Positions 36,886 through 49,023 of a stretch of 64,000 nucleotides of DNA are shown in pieces. The translations under genes were made by a program, and so were the position numbers. Origin of the DNA: Onchocerca lupi (lineage: Eukaryota; Nematoda; Chromadorea; Rhabditida; Onchocercidae). The stretch lies in contig JAOVVO010000080.1 of the NCBI GenBank assembly GCA_028564675.1, forward strand, positions 123,075-187,074. Direction: 5' to 3'. The notes beneath the pieces were generated by a model. It saw only the letters and a program-made list of their open reading frames with translations, did no database searches and had not been told where the DNA came from. The number at the start of each line of letters is the position of its first letter. The first letter of the stretch is position 1.

Positions 36886-39800
36886 CTGAACAGTATAATT
36901 TCTTTTAGAAATTTACTTGAAATTTTAAAACTTTGCCATTGCTAAACACAAAATAAAACTTGAGAAGAAAAAAGTACGTGATCTATTCTATCTTAATTTA
37001 CTGAAATTTGACTTGAATTTCAAAAAAATCTTGTTTATTCAATAACTAAAAGATGAGGAAGACTTAATAAATTAACGAAAAATATCGGCAAATTTTTTTG
37101 CTAACTGTAAAAAGTATATGGAAATGGCAAAAAAAAAGTAGGAAGGGAAAAAAACGGATGAATAAATTAAATTTAATTATATACAAATGATGGAGGAATA
37201 TAAGGCAGGGCAAACGAGATGTGATCTTTCCATTTTTGCATAATAAACTTGGCATTGAATATTTAATCGAATTTAAAATTCAGACTAGTGAATACATGAA
37301 TGAAAAACGAAAAAAAAAATTGGTAAAGCAAATAACCAATGAAGAATACGAAATGAATAAATTTATTTTTAGATATTGTGGCATTTACATAATTTATATT
37401 TGAAGTCAACAATTTGTATAAGAAAATTTAACCATAAATTTCAAATTCAATATTTGATAAATAATAGTTGAATAGTATGAAAACAAACCAAGATAATATT
37501 GTTTTCATATCTCACGACTTATTGCTAGACTATATTATAAATAGCCTAGTTTTGATAAGTGGCCACATGCGTTTCTTCTAAAAGAAACAAGTCGTAAATG
37601 ACATAAAGTCGCATCAATTTAGTAAAATTGAACCAAACAATCTTATTGATCTAAATTTTCAAACATAACTAAATTTTTTTATTTATAATCTAAATTTTCA
37701 CTTCTCCTTTTAGTTTGGATCATAATCGAAATACAAAATACATTTATTTTTTGATTTCATTTCTTACAATTCCCTGATTTAGATTATTAAAAATTTTAAT
37801 GTATTATGTATATTTCAATTGCAATTTATATTGTTCAAGAATTTTTTTGCATTATTATAATGATTACAGTGTGAAATGTAAGAATAATCGGGAAAATATG
37901 AAAATAATCCAGTAGGATCAGGAATGATTTTGGAAGAGCCGGAAATAATTTTGGTAAACTTTTATGCTAGATAATATGCATGCATATTTCAATAAACAAT
38001 AATTCAAATTCTTGATCATTATTTAAGAATGGTACAAAATCGTTCAACTCAGTTTTTAAATGCTAAACTATCAAATTATGATGGAAACATTTTAAATCTC
38101 AATTTAAAATTCGTAATTTATTTTAAGATTTCAACTAATGGTCTATTGCTTGTCAATTATCTTTTACGTTGTACTGTAAATTTCAAATTTTCAAAAATCA
38201 CACGAATAATATGATAGAGTTTGTAAATTGTAATACTTTTTGATCCTGTTTTTCCTTTTTTTTTTTTTTTTTTGCCATCATTTATAATTTCAATTCTTCA
38301 CTTTTGCTTTTAGTTCTTGTTCCTGAATTTTCACAAAAAATGCCCTAAAGCGTTTGAGACTTGTTTTCAGATATGTTTGCTTTTATAAATCAAGATAGGC
38401 GAAAAATGAGAAAATTTCATTGGTTCCAAATAATCAGGCATAAATCTCCTGTTATTTCGCATTAGTTGATATGGTACAGGTAAGTAAATTAGAATAAGAG
38501 CAAAAACTAATTAAAATTTTATAATAACCGAATTATATCATATAATAGCTATTCAAATAATAGCAAGGCTTATTTTATGAAATTTGATTAATGATTAGAT
38601 ATAAAAAAAAAATAAAAGGACGGAAGTGAAATTCGAAAAAGTATTTAACCCATTTGCTAGAGATGTGATAAATAATAATGCAAATGATTGTGTAGAAAAA
38701 TTTTTCACCCATTGATAATTCGTTAAGTATTAATTTATACCTCAATGATTTTTTCAATCTTTAAATTGCTTATTTGTCCATAAAAAGTAATAGGTACGAT
38801 TTGGTAATTATTTTCTCGGGAAAATTTCATCGAGATATTTTCTTTCTTATTCGATATAATTGCAGATAATGTAATGGATGATTGATATTTGTTAACTTAC
38901 CTGAATATTTTATGGCTTACTTTATTTGGATATTTAACAAAGATTGCTGAAATTAATTCTGAAAAAAATTCAAACTTTTATCGATTACTTTTTTTCATAA
39001 ATCAAAATGGAAAGGTTTATAATTAATTTGCAGTTAATGCAATTAAAATGTGATTGACATTTTCACACTTCAGTGCAATGAAACGCAAAATATTATATTA
39101 AAAATAAATTATTTATTGATAAAAGTATGATGTTTCAATTTTTAAATTTCCCAAAAGAAAATTGTTCCAATATTTATTTCAAATCGCTTTCAATAAAATT
39201 AGTTAAGAATTACGATTATTTTAGATAAGAGCTGAAATTAGATTGAAATAAGTGTCTAATTTCTTATGAAGTCAGAAATTTTGGGAACGAAATTTTGCAA
39301 ATTTCAAGGGTTTTTTTTTTTTTCATATTTATTCATGTGATATTAATTTAATTTGTGAGGTATGATGATGACAGTGTTTTTTTTGTTAGAATACATCTTA
39401 AGAGAAGAGTTCATGGTTAATTTAATACGTAACTTTTGTTTATAATACTTTTCATGATAGCTTGATCATTAATAACTCTATGAATTATAAGTGAAAGCAA
39501 AAGTTCGAATTAATAGTATTAAATTTCTGATAATAAACAATTTTATTCTCATGCTGAGCCATTTATGATAATTTAAAAAAAATTTTTTTTTTGGTTTCGG
39601 AAAAAAATTAAATAAAAAGAATTGAATGAATATTTTTCAAATTGTCCTTCAAAAATATTCGTTTACCAATTAAAATTTGTTACGTTTAATCGGCTTCTTT
39701 AAACTATAAATTCGAAAATGATTTGAAGGACATTCGTTGTTTATTTGGTAATCATCTGTCTGATCCATTTATCCATCCGTTCGTCCGAATCGTCTGATCC

Positions 39801-40944
39801 GTCCCGGCGTCGTTCATCACTCTATTTATTTGTCATCTGTCATAAAGAATATGTTATATATTATCTCCAAATATATTATATATATGGTAAAATTAGGTGT
39901 TAATGATTACCTGTCATCCGACCGCCCGTAGATTGCGTAACAAATCATTTTAAAATTTTCATTCTATCAAAATTTCGATCTTCTTTCATCTATCGACATC
40001 GTTTATATATTCGATTTCATTTCGACAATTTATTTTGACTTAAAAAAGCAGGATATTCATTTTATTAAATTGAAATAATTTAAAGCAATGGAAGAATGAG
40101 TTGGAAGCTATTTTTAATATAAATTCCTCATTAATTCTCAAAAACATGCATACACTCAAGCACGACAAATTTATCTCAACCGATGTAAAATATGCAAATT
40201 GTAATACAGCTCTGATAAGAAGTTGAATGAATTTTTGTGCAGGAAAAATTTTATAATTAAGATTAAGATAAGTAGTTTAATTATATATTTTCCTTTTCAA
40301 TAATGATGCAAAATTCCTGAATTTTTTAATATTAAAAAAAATGTTTAAGTTTTTAAAAAAATTTTTCTTCTTTCATCTATTGATAGAGCTATGACATTGG
40401 TGATTATAATGATAATATTCTCAAAACTGGAAAAAAGGATTTTCAAGAATTTTCTAAAAAATTTTTCTCCTTTTATTCTATGCTTGTTTATTCACTACTA
40501 TGCAATTATGATTTATATAATAAAATAATAATGATGGTGATAATAATAGTGATGATAATAATGATGATAATAGTGGTGATAGTGACCTTGAAGGCTGCTT
40601 GCTAGTTTTCGGTAGAATTACGACAATTATAATGATGACCCCGAGGGAGGGAAAAATAGTAAGATGGTACTAGTTCCATTTAAAATTATTTTTGCAACCC
40701 AATTTCAATTTCATTATTTTCGTAGAAGAGGAGGGAAAAAAACTTATTTTATGTATAACGAGAGAGAGAGATAGAGAAAAAAAAAGATAAGGTGATAAGA
40801 TAAAAGAAAATAAAAAGAACGCAAGATGATGATAAAATAGAATAGATAGAGCGGGTAAAATAGGAGTGGAATAAAAACAAACAAGCATATGATTATAAAC
40901 AGGTTTTTTCTTTCGCTCTATATGGTAATTTATTTTTAGCACTT

Positions 40945-41355
40945 TCCTGGAAAGGAAGAAAAAAAAGGAAAATCTCTCTGCAATCTTTTTTGCTAATAAA
41001 AGAGGGAAAAAAAGTTTGATGTTTTCCTGAGAAGTTCAAAAATCTTCCTCAAATATCAAATTCTGCTTCCTCTTTCAGATGAAAAGAAGAAGGAGAATTT
41101 TATATTTTCTTGAAAGGAAAAGTTCGAAAAATCTTTTTCATCTTTCTCATCAGGATGAAAAAAGGAAGAAAAATTTAGTATTTCCCAAAAGAGAAAAAAT
41201 TCGGCTAATTTTCTTCCGTTTTCTTTACTCTTTCTTTACTTTCTTTACTAAGATAAGAAGAGGAAAAGAATTTAATATTTTCTTGAAAACAAAAAATTTT
41301 AAAAATCCTCTTCTCTTTTCCTCACTAAAATCGAAGAAAATGATAAAGCAATTCA
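40945..41355 (+). repeat. Degenerate ~90-100-bp tandem repeat
   Basis: Four or five diverged units contain GAAGAAGGAAAATTTxxTATTTTCxTGAAAxGGAAAA followed by AAAAATCTTTTTCxTCTTTCTC. The plus-strand frame 41079-41363 is open only because of this Lys/Phe-rich array. Confidence 0.65.
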
Positions 41356-44300
41356 GTAAGTAAAAATTCTCACAGAAGAAAAAATTTCAGTCCAGTTGAA
41401 TTTCCGTTATCTGGCACGAAAAATTTTCGCTTCATATCTTATCCGGTACGGAAAATTTCCATTCCTTATCCAGCTCGTTACAAAACGGAAATTGAGAGAT
41501 AAAATTTATGAAAATCCCCTTTTTTTTTTATCTTCAATAATCATTCTCATCCTGTTTCTACGATATTTAATTACTTCGCATAACTTTCATCTTCCATTCT
41601 CTTCTCTTTCTTACCTCTCTCTTTCTTTACCTCCGCTACATCACCAATCAACTCATTTTAAAAGTTCAACGACGTTCCAAAAAATTCAAATTATTGAAAA
41701 AAAAAAAAAAAAAAAGACGAAATTAAATTAGGGAAGTATTTGAAAAACCAGTTTTCAGTTTCATACCTTTTTCTTTCTCTCATCATTTTCGAATATTATC
41801 AACCTTTGTATCATATTGCATGCATGGCATGCAATGTCTTACCATAATGACCTTTCTTTTCATTGCATGTGATTTTTTTATCCAATTACCATATATTATC
41901 AAATCAACTTTAACAAGTTTTCGTCTTATCATCCGTCATTCTAGATGTTCACAAATGCTGCTGCATGAGAGAAGGATAAAGCATGCAAAATAATAATTTT
42001 TAATTCTTTACAAATTACTTTCGATTGATTTGAAGTTTAAAAACGAGTTTAAGTGATACAATAATAATTGTAAATTATCACTTTTTTTTGATTAATTTTC
42101 CTTCTCTTTTTCTCTTTTTTTATCTTATTCTTTTCACTCTTCTTTTTCTACAAGAAAAAACTCCATCATATTATCACCTTTTTTTTGCATTTCATTTTAT
42201 TTTAATTTAATTTTTTAAAATTATTAATAATGAAGAAAAGTGAAAGAAGAACCAGCTTTCATCGAATCAATTCTATACGCCATACCATATATGATTTGTT
42301 ATCAGAAACGGGTTGTTAACATGCTATAGTATTAGTATTATTTGTATGCAACGATGTAAGATGATTCATTGATATTCAGAATCTTTAAAATGACCTTTAG
42401 ATGGTAAATAGGTTTTCGAGATTCGGATGTTTAAGGTGATCGAAAACATGCAGCTAATTAATTTTTCATTTCTCTTTTTTTGAAAAAAGTTTATTTTGAT
42501 ACGTATTCATTCTGACAAGCATTCATTTGTGGATAAATAATTATTGTTATATGTCGTTGTAATTGTAAATCATTTTAAAAGATATTGCGTAATATCATTT
42601 TAAAGTGAAATTGATAAGACGAAGTTCAAAGAGATTATCAAAATATTTTTACTTAAATAAAATATAAATTTTTTCATTCTCACCATATTGCAACAAATCA
42701 TCTCACCATTATTTTTGAACGATTTAATTAAATTACTCATCATAAATTTATTTTATTTTATTTTTTTCTTGAACTATAAAGTATAATTTGTCTTTTTACT
42801 GTAAATCCAATGATTTTTTTTCTTCTTAAATTTTTGCTTTCAAAATATTCAGCATTTTTGTTCTATTTTTAGAATTTTTTTCCTATTCAATTCCAAATTC
42901 TATTTTTAGACGAAAAATTTTTTTGAGAAACTGAAATATTTATTAAGAATTTTATTTTCTAAATGGTATTTATATATTTATCGTTTATTTACATCCTTTT
43001 TCTAACTACCAAATGATTTATGAAATGAGGATCATTTTATCCTTAATATATTAAAAGAAAACAATCATTTGAAATACAAAATTTAATCAAATTATGCTAT
43101 AGTGATAATACTTGCTGATGTTGTTTTAATTAGATATGGTTATTATTACCATTATTATCATCATATAACTGATTTATTTTGTGGAAAGATATCGTCTGAT
43201 AAAAATGATTTCAAAATTTTGCATCTTCAGTTTAAAACCGGAAAAATATTATTATCAATCCACTTTTTAAAATTTGCAAACTTCATTTCTTGATAGTGAT
43301 AAAAATGAATGTCAAACGTCATATTGTAAGAGATAACGCTGATAACAATGATTAACAGTAATAGTAACCAGTAATAACCGGTACCATGATTATTACCGGT
43401 TTTATCACCATCATTTCACATAAATGACTGGTACATACATGCACATTTGAATGTTGATGTGTATTATTTAAGTTGGTTATTCGAGAAGGACGGGAAGTGC
43501 GGAGGGTGGGGGAGAGGAAAAAAAGAAAACTTGTTTTACTGAAAGAAATAGTAATTTTAGAAGAGAGGGAAAGTTTGAAACAAAGATCGAGGAAAGAAGG
43601 AATTGAGCAAAGTAATCAACCAACCAGTCATCATCCTTATCAGCAATATATCATTTAACAAAAACCTGATTTTTCATCCTTTTCCTCTCTCTCCTCTTCG
43701 CGATCTGTCTAAACAACAACAGCAGCAGCAGTAGCAGCAGCAGGAAATTTGGCAAGTTTGAAATTTTTGACTCATGTAAAGTTGAAGATAAAACGAATAA
43801 CAATGGATGTGATTCATTTCAGGAAATGAAAGATTCAGTTTTGAGAAAAATGAAGTAAACAAATAATTTGTAATAAATTTAAGATCGAAGGATGAAATAA
43901 TCGAAAAAAAGAAATGGAATTACAGATTGATGAAAATTCGATAAACTGTTTAAATATTTTAAACAACAACAACAAAAAAAGAAAAAAGAAAGCCTAATCT
44001 ATAAATAATTCATTACTTTCTTCATCTTCTTTTTTCATTGTCCTTTTCGATTATTTCACTTTTTCAAATCAATTCTTTATTATCAATCTTTAAAAAAAAT
44101 TGATTTCTCATTTTCAAATGTTAAATTGTTTCTTTTTTCTTTTTTTCCCTGATCTATTCGTTAAAATTAATTTTTCATTTTTAAATTGTTAAATTTGGAA
44201 CTCTTACTGGATACAATGTTCAGATTGTTGAGATTGGGCAAAAAGTTAAAAATGATGAATTAGATTGGAGGCTAGGGTAAAAAAAGTAAAACAGGTAAAG

Positions 44301-44780
44301 ATGGGGTAAAAATTGAGGTAGAAGAAGAGGAAAAAAAACAAAAAAAAAAACAAAAAAAACAAAAAAAACCTGTTATTGTTAAATTCATTTGTATCATTTT
44401 TCACTTTCACTTTTCTTTTTCCCAACAAACACACATCAGAAAACAGGCAGTTTATCTCACCTTGTCATTATTAACTTCTCATATAAAGGTAATATCCTGT
44501 CTTTTGCCCTCTATACCTGTCATTTTCTTTCTTTCCCTTTCAATAAAAGTATAGACATAAAAAAAGAAAAAATCTTTGACAAATTTCGCCATTATTTATT
44601 ATTTTTTTTTCATTTAACTTATTGTTTTTATATATTTTAAACTATTTGTATTGTTAACAATTATCAATTTCATTCTTTTTTTTTTTTTTTGAAATTTCCT
44701 GTGTTGTTAATTTAGTGTTATTCATAAATTTTTGAATAAGTCTTGCATTTTTGTTTTTTTTTTTCTTCCTTGTTTCTTTT
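41356..44780. other. Non-coding AT-rich stretch with microsatellites
   Basis: No exon supported. A 9-bp perfect inverted repeat ATTGCATGC-ATG-GCATGCAAT lies near 41816. GA-rich sequence runs at 43480-43600, and an interrupted (CAG)n tract (AACAACAACAGCAGCAGCAG) at about 43710-43742 has no coding context. A T-rich/A-rich block surrounds 44320-44370. Confidence 0.5.
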
Positions 44781-44784
44781 ATTA

Positions 44785-45395
44785 CAAGCGTCCCAATTTA
44801 TCAAGCATGATTAATATTCCTGAAATTAAATTTATGATCGCAGTATGAACACTATCAAGTATCAAATTAATCAAGTTATCAATTTGGAATTTTTATATCT
44901 TATATTCTTATTAATTTTCCTTTTACAGAAGTTATTTAAATTCCAATCTATCAAGTATGATTAATATTTGTCAAGTTTAACATATGACTATGATAATGAA
45001 TAATACTGTGGGCTAATCTATTTATATTAGATATTAATTTAATTAAGTCATCAATTGTAAATTTCATTTTACAGAACTCGTTAATTTAACTCTTGCAAGA
45101 ACTACTTGGTTCCAGTTTAGCAAATATGATTAATATTTCTCATATTTAACATATGTTTATAATTATCATTAAGTATTATCTTAAATAAGTTATCAAGTTT
45201 AAAATTCATCTCATATATATTTTAATTTTTATTTTATCCGCACATTAATTTCCTTTTCTATAGGCTTAATTTGATTCCAGAAGATATTATGTATTATGCT
45301 ATATGCATTAAATATTAATTTAATCAAGATATATTTTGATATATTGTATTGTATATGCTTATTAATTTTTTTCTGCGGGAACTATTTTAATTATT
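44785..45395 (+). repeat. Four-unit degenerate tandem repeat (~130-170 bp)
   Basis: Units start with TTCCAATTTATCAAGTATGA plus TTAATATT, then TCAAGTTTAACATATGA, a TATCAAATTAAT(C/T)AAGTTATCAA block and a T-rich ..TTTTACAGAA end. Starts are near 44790, 44940, 45110 and 45275. Confidence 0.75.
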
Positions 45396-46125
45396 GTTTT
45401 CTTTTCTTTTTTTTTATTTTTTGGAAAAATTCACTGGATGATGTTGGAAATATTATCCAACAAAGTGTACAATAATTATTCAGAAAAAAAAAATCAGAAA
45501 GCGGTTTATTTATTGTCGGAGCATAAATCTAATCATCTGATTCCGGTAGATTTATTTTGAAGTGATAAAAATAGTATCAATTAACTTTTCAAATTGATTC
45601 AAATTTAAAGAGAACTTAAATTTCACCGAGAAATATCAAATGAATTGAAGCGATTATGATTTGTTGCCAACAGGGATATTCCACTCGAAAAATACAAACA
45701 GCATCTTGTTGAAAGTTTCAAGTTTGGCCGACTTGTAAGACCGGTTAATTGAAAATTATTTGAAAGCCTGATTTGTGAATAGAGAAAGATTGTTGGAAAA
45801 GATTAGTTGATTAAGTGTAGTGAGAACAACTCTTTGTATAGACATTCGAGCATTAACTGATAACCGGATTCTCCTCATTAGCCCGATGGCAATTCCGATT
45901 TTTTTTTCATTTCGAATTTCTTGTCAACTACAGTCGAAATTATACCATTTGTTGCGGCATATCTATCATTCAACATTCTTTCAATTCTTTCTTCATATCA
46001 TATCCGCTTACTTTTTCCCTTTCATGAAATGAAAACAAAAAGACGATATTTTGCATTTGCGAATTATCGAAATTATATTATTGTTTTACTGGATGATTAA
46101 TTGTCTATTTTAAAGTAGTATAATT
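45396..46125. other. Non-coding stretch
   Basis: A somewhat less AT-rich patch at 45650-46030 includes an open frame (45820-46032, plus) rich in Ile/Phe/Ser without splice or family support. No gene is called. Confidence 0.4.
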
Positions 46126-46129
46126 TTGA

Positions 46130-46505
46130 AGCTTAATATATCATAATAATTATAATTATCAGCATAATATTGGCATGGTTATAATTACTAATATAGTGCT
46201 GGCAAAGCTATCAACATGGTATTCGCGTAGTTATATCGGTATGATTGTCAATACAGTATTGATATAGTACAATTATCAGTATTATCAATGCAGTTTTGGT
46301 ATAATTGTAATTATACGTATGATATCGATGATATCGTATAATTGATATGATACCGGTATAATTATAATATTCAAAATAGTATTGGTACAGTTAATTATCA
46401 ATGTAGAATTGCTCTATAGGTATAATTATCAGCGTGGTATTGATATAATTATAGCGATCGGCATAGTATTGGTATAGTTATAAATATTAGCATAATATGT
46501 TAATA
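46130..46505 (+). repeat. Degenerate ~36-bp repeat, core TATAATTATCAGCATAGTATTGG
   Basis: About ten variants of (G)GTATAATTATCAGCATAGTA plus TTGG occur head to tail over 370 bp with frequent indels. It is composed mostly of A, T and G on this strand. Confidence 0.8.
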
Positions 46506-47694
46506 ATGTCTTGCATTGCCTTCTTATTTTTTTTCTCTTTCGCAATTCATTATTCCGCATTTGCATATTCTTCATTTATTTCACAATAATTCAAACATTT
46601 GTTACCTTTAGATTGAATTCCGAAGTTAGACAATCTCCATATTAATCTTGGATGAGATGAATATATTGAAATTTTCGATATTTATTCTAATTTCGAAATC
46701 TATCATTATTATCGATAGTGATATTAATTATTTCGTTGCTTTCGTTAATTAATTTCTGTTTAGAATGAATTCAGTATGCATCTAAATGACCGGATAATCA
46801 TTATTAATTCCCTTGAAGTTTAAATATTATGATATTCAATGAAATTTCGGCAAATTGTACTCTTTTAATTAGCACGAGCATAGTGCTGTCAACATTTTTT
46901 ACTTTATTTAACAGTATGGAAAGAGAAAAAAAAGAGGAAAAACTTGCTAGAGAACATTTCAATTCGTTCAATTTTGTTTTCAGTTTTTAAAAACAGTACA
47001 ACAGGTGATGACAAAAATTTTCAAAAGCTTGCAAAAATGAACAGGTCTCAACAAGTACATTTGGCATATAATATTGTAATTGTTACCTTTGATTTTTGAT
47101 TCATTTCTTCTTTTTTCATTCGCTTTCACTGCCGTTAAGTTACGGTTACTGTATTTAAAAGAGACTACTTTCCTATTTCCATTAATAGATTTTCTGTTCT
47201 AAAAAGAATGATAAATTTTTTAAGTTTGTGATAAATTAATCATTTTGGCAATTAACTAACTGATTTTTTTTTGACGATTATTCTTTTGAAAACATTACAT
47301 GTATTCGTCAATAGTTTTTTGCATGCAAATAACAATTGCTAAAATTTAGTTAAAATTTTGAGTTGTTGAAGAGTAATAATTAAAGTGAAAATATCACGCT
47401 TTTAAAATTATATCTGTGCTTTTTATATATGCTGAATAAATATCGTAAGCCAATCATGTCGATAATTATAGCATTCAAAGAAAATATTGGCTAAATTAAA
47501 CACAACGTGTACGTTTACGTTTAATTCATTTCTCATAATTCTACGTTCCCTAATTTTACGTGTGGCATAGTTTTAAGAACATTAATAAGTATACGAAGCG
47601 TAACTAAGACAGATGAATATAAGAAATTGATAAATGAACATTTCTTGACAGAAATTGATAAAAGAAAAAAGAAAAAGAAAGAAAAGAAAAAAGG
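46506..47694. other. Non-coding AT-rich stretch before the rRNA fragment
   Basis: No exon or repeat of note; an A/G-rich run (GAAAAAAGAAAAAGAAAGAA) immediately precedes the rRNA-derived segment at 47660-47693. Confidence 0.4.
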
Positions 47695-48090
47695 GACCAT
47701 GAAAATCCGAGGGAAGCTATTTGAATTTCGTACCAGATCGTACCCATATCCGCAGCAAGTCTCCAAGGTGAACAGCCTCTAGTCGATAGAATAATGTAGG
47801 TAAGGGAAGTCGGCAAATTAGATCCGTAACTTCGGGATAAGGATTGGCTCTAAGGACTGGGCCGGTCGGGCTGTAATGTGAAGTGAGTACGGTTTAATCC
47901 ATGCAGTGTAACATTAATGCTTCAAAACATTGATGAAACTCGGCTAGTGTTCGAACTGTCTTATGGACCGTTGTAGCTACGTATCACATCGGCCGGCGTT
48001 AAACAGTCAACTTAGAACTGGCACGGACTCGGGGAATCCGACTGTCTAGGAGACAGATGGCCCTTACGGGCGTTGCGTCATTATTTGATA
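47695..48090 (+). pseudogene. Diverged fragment of 28S (large-subunit) rRNA gene
   Basis: About 395 bp match conserved eukaryotic large-subunit rRNA on the plus strand: GAATTTCGTACCAGATCGTA, CCATATCCGCAGCAAGTCTC, CAAGGTGAACAGCCTCTAGT, GTAGGTAAGGGAAGTCGGCA, AATTAGATCCGTAACTTCGG, ATAAGGATTGGCTCTAAGGA, then CTTAGAACTGG and GGGGAATCCGACTGTCTA, then GATGGCCCTTACGGGCGTTG. GC content is far above the surroundings. It is an isolated internal fragment: no 18S, 5.8S or rest of 28S flanks it. The normally invariant AATTAAAACAAAGCA after GACTGTCTA is replaced by GGAGACA, so it is a dead dispersed copy rather than a functional rDNA unit. Small open frames on both strands here are by-products. Confidence 0.9.
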
Positions 48091-48104
48091 AGAGCCGTGG
48101 TGCA

Positions 48105-48470
48105 TCCACGCCTGTTGCAATCTGATAATACATTCGGGCCATTTTTAACGCTATTGTAACAGCTACGATGCATTGGGTTTTTGTTATAGCCATAAAATAC
48201 ATTCAGGCCTATTATCTTCAAAACTGTTGCAGTCCTTGCGACACATTCGGGACCCATTATTTCCATGTTGTTGTAATCTTATGATACATTCAGGCCTCTT
48301 GTTTCAAAACTGTTGTAGCCTTGCAACACAATTAGGGCTCGTTATTTTCACGTTTCTTAGTCTTATGATACATTCAGATTGTTATCTTCGAAACTGTTGA
48401 AACCGTATGATATATTCAGGCCCGTCATCTTCACGCTATCATTTAGCGTTATAATACAATAAAGCTTATT
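48105..48470 (+). repeat. ~42-bp satellite with dimeric (A/B) higher-order structure
   Basis: About nine units with core TATGATACATTCAGGCC recur at spacings of about 40, 29, 44, 43, 42, 42, 42 and 44 bp (core positions 48131, 48171, 48200, 48244, 48287, 48329, 48371, 48413, 48457). Units alternate between a type containing CAAAACTGTTGTAGCCTTGC and a type containing TTCACGTTGTTGTAATCTTATG, i.e. an ~85-bp dimer. It begins within 20 bp of the rRNA fragment. Confidence 0.8.
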
Positions 48471-48639
48471 ACTGATCAGCTATATTGTAGTTTCTTTCTC
48501 CTTCAGAAATGATATTATCGCTATAAATTGTCGTTGTCAAATTCGAATATGTAAATGACAATTCCTATGTGCTTCTTTTTTTCTTCTTTCTTTCCTTCCT
48601 ATTTAATTTATTCGTAATTATCATTGTTGCATATCATTC

Positions 48640-48830
48640 TTTAACTAACAATAATAATATTATACTATCAATGACAATATTAATAATAATAATAATAATA
48701 AATAAATTAATTAATTAATTAATTAATTAATTAATTAATTAATCAATCAATTAATTAATAAATAATAATAGTGGTAATAAAAATAATAATAACAGTAATA
48801 ATAATAAATAATTCGTTCATCTTTTTTTGC
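48640..48830. repeat. AT microsatellite cluster (AAT)n / (AATT)n
   Basis: (AAT)n at about 48680-48705, an (AATT)n tract of about 50 bp at 48705-48760, then interrupted (AAT)n to about 48820. Confidence 0.9.
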
Positions 48831-49002
48831 TTAATCATTTTTTTCATTCCATCTGTCATTCCCTCTCTTCTCTTTTCAACAAATACTATTCTTTGCATAT
48901 ATAAATAAGCTTAAAAAGGATTGGAAAGAACACATTTATATGTGCATGTATATTTATGGTAATTTCTTGCATATTTGATGAGCAAATAACACGAACAAAC
49001 AG

Positions 49003-49023
49003 ATGATGATGATGATGATGATA
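49003..49023 (+). repeat. (GAT)n microsatellite
   Basis: Seven consecutive GAT triplets with no coding context. Confidence 0.85.

Larger units (their letters stand above)
34566..40940. other. Gene desert between repeats
   Basis: Apart from the 36.26 and 36.6-36.9 kb repeats I see no gene. There is a 38-base poly(T) tract at about 35170-35207, AT-rich sequence throughout, a GTTTCTTCTAAAAGAAAC palindrome near 37570, a pyrimidine-rich ATCCATCCGTTCGTCCG patch near 39765 and a degenerate (GAT/AAT)n tract at 40520-40582. Confidence 0.5.

Noticed and set aside
41079..41731. Lys/Phe-rich plus-strand ORFs
   Set aside because: Products of purine/pyrimidine-rich degenerate repeats and low-complexity sequence.
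43710..43742. (CAG)n tract as a polyglutamine exon
   Set aside because: Only about 30 bp, interrupted by TAG, with no open flanking sequence or splice sites.
47533..48400. Several short ORFs on both strands
   Set aside because: They overlap the 28S rRNA fragment and the adjacent satellite, which explain their higher complexity.
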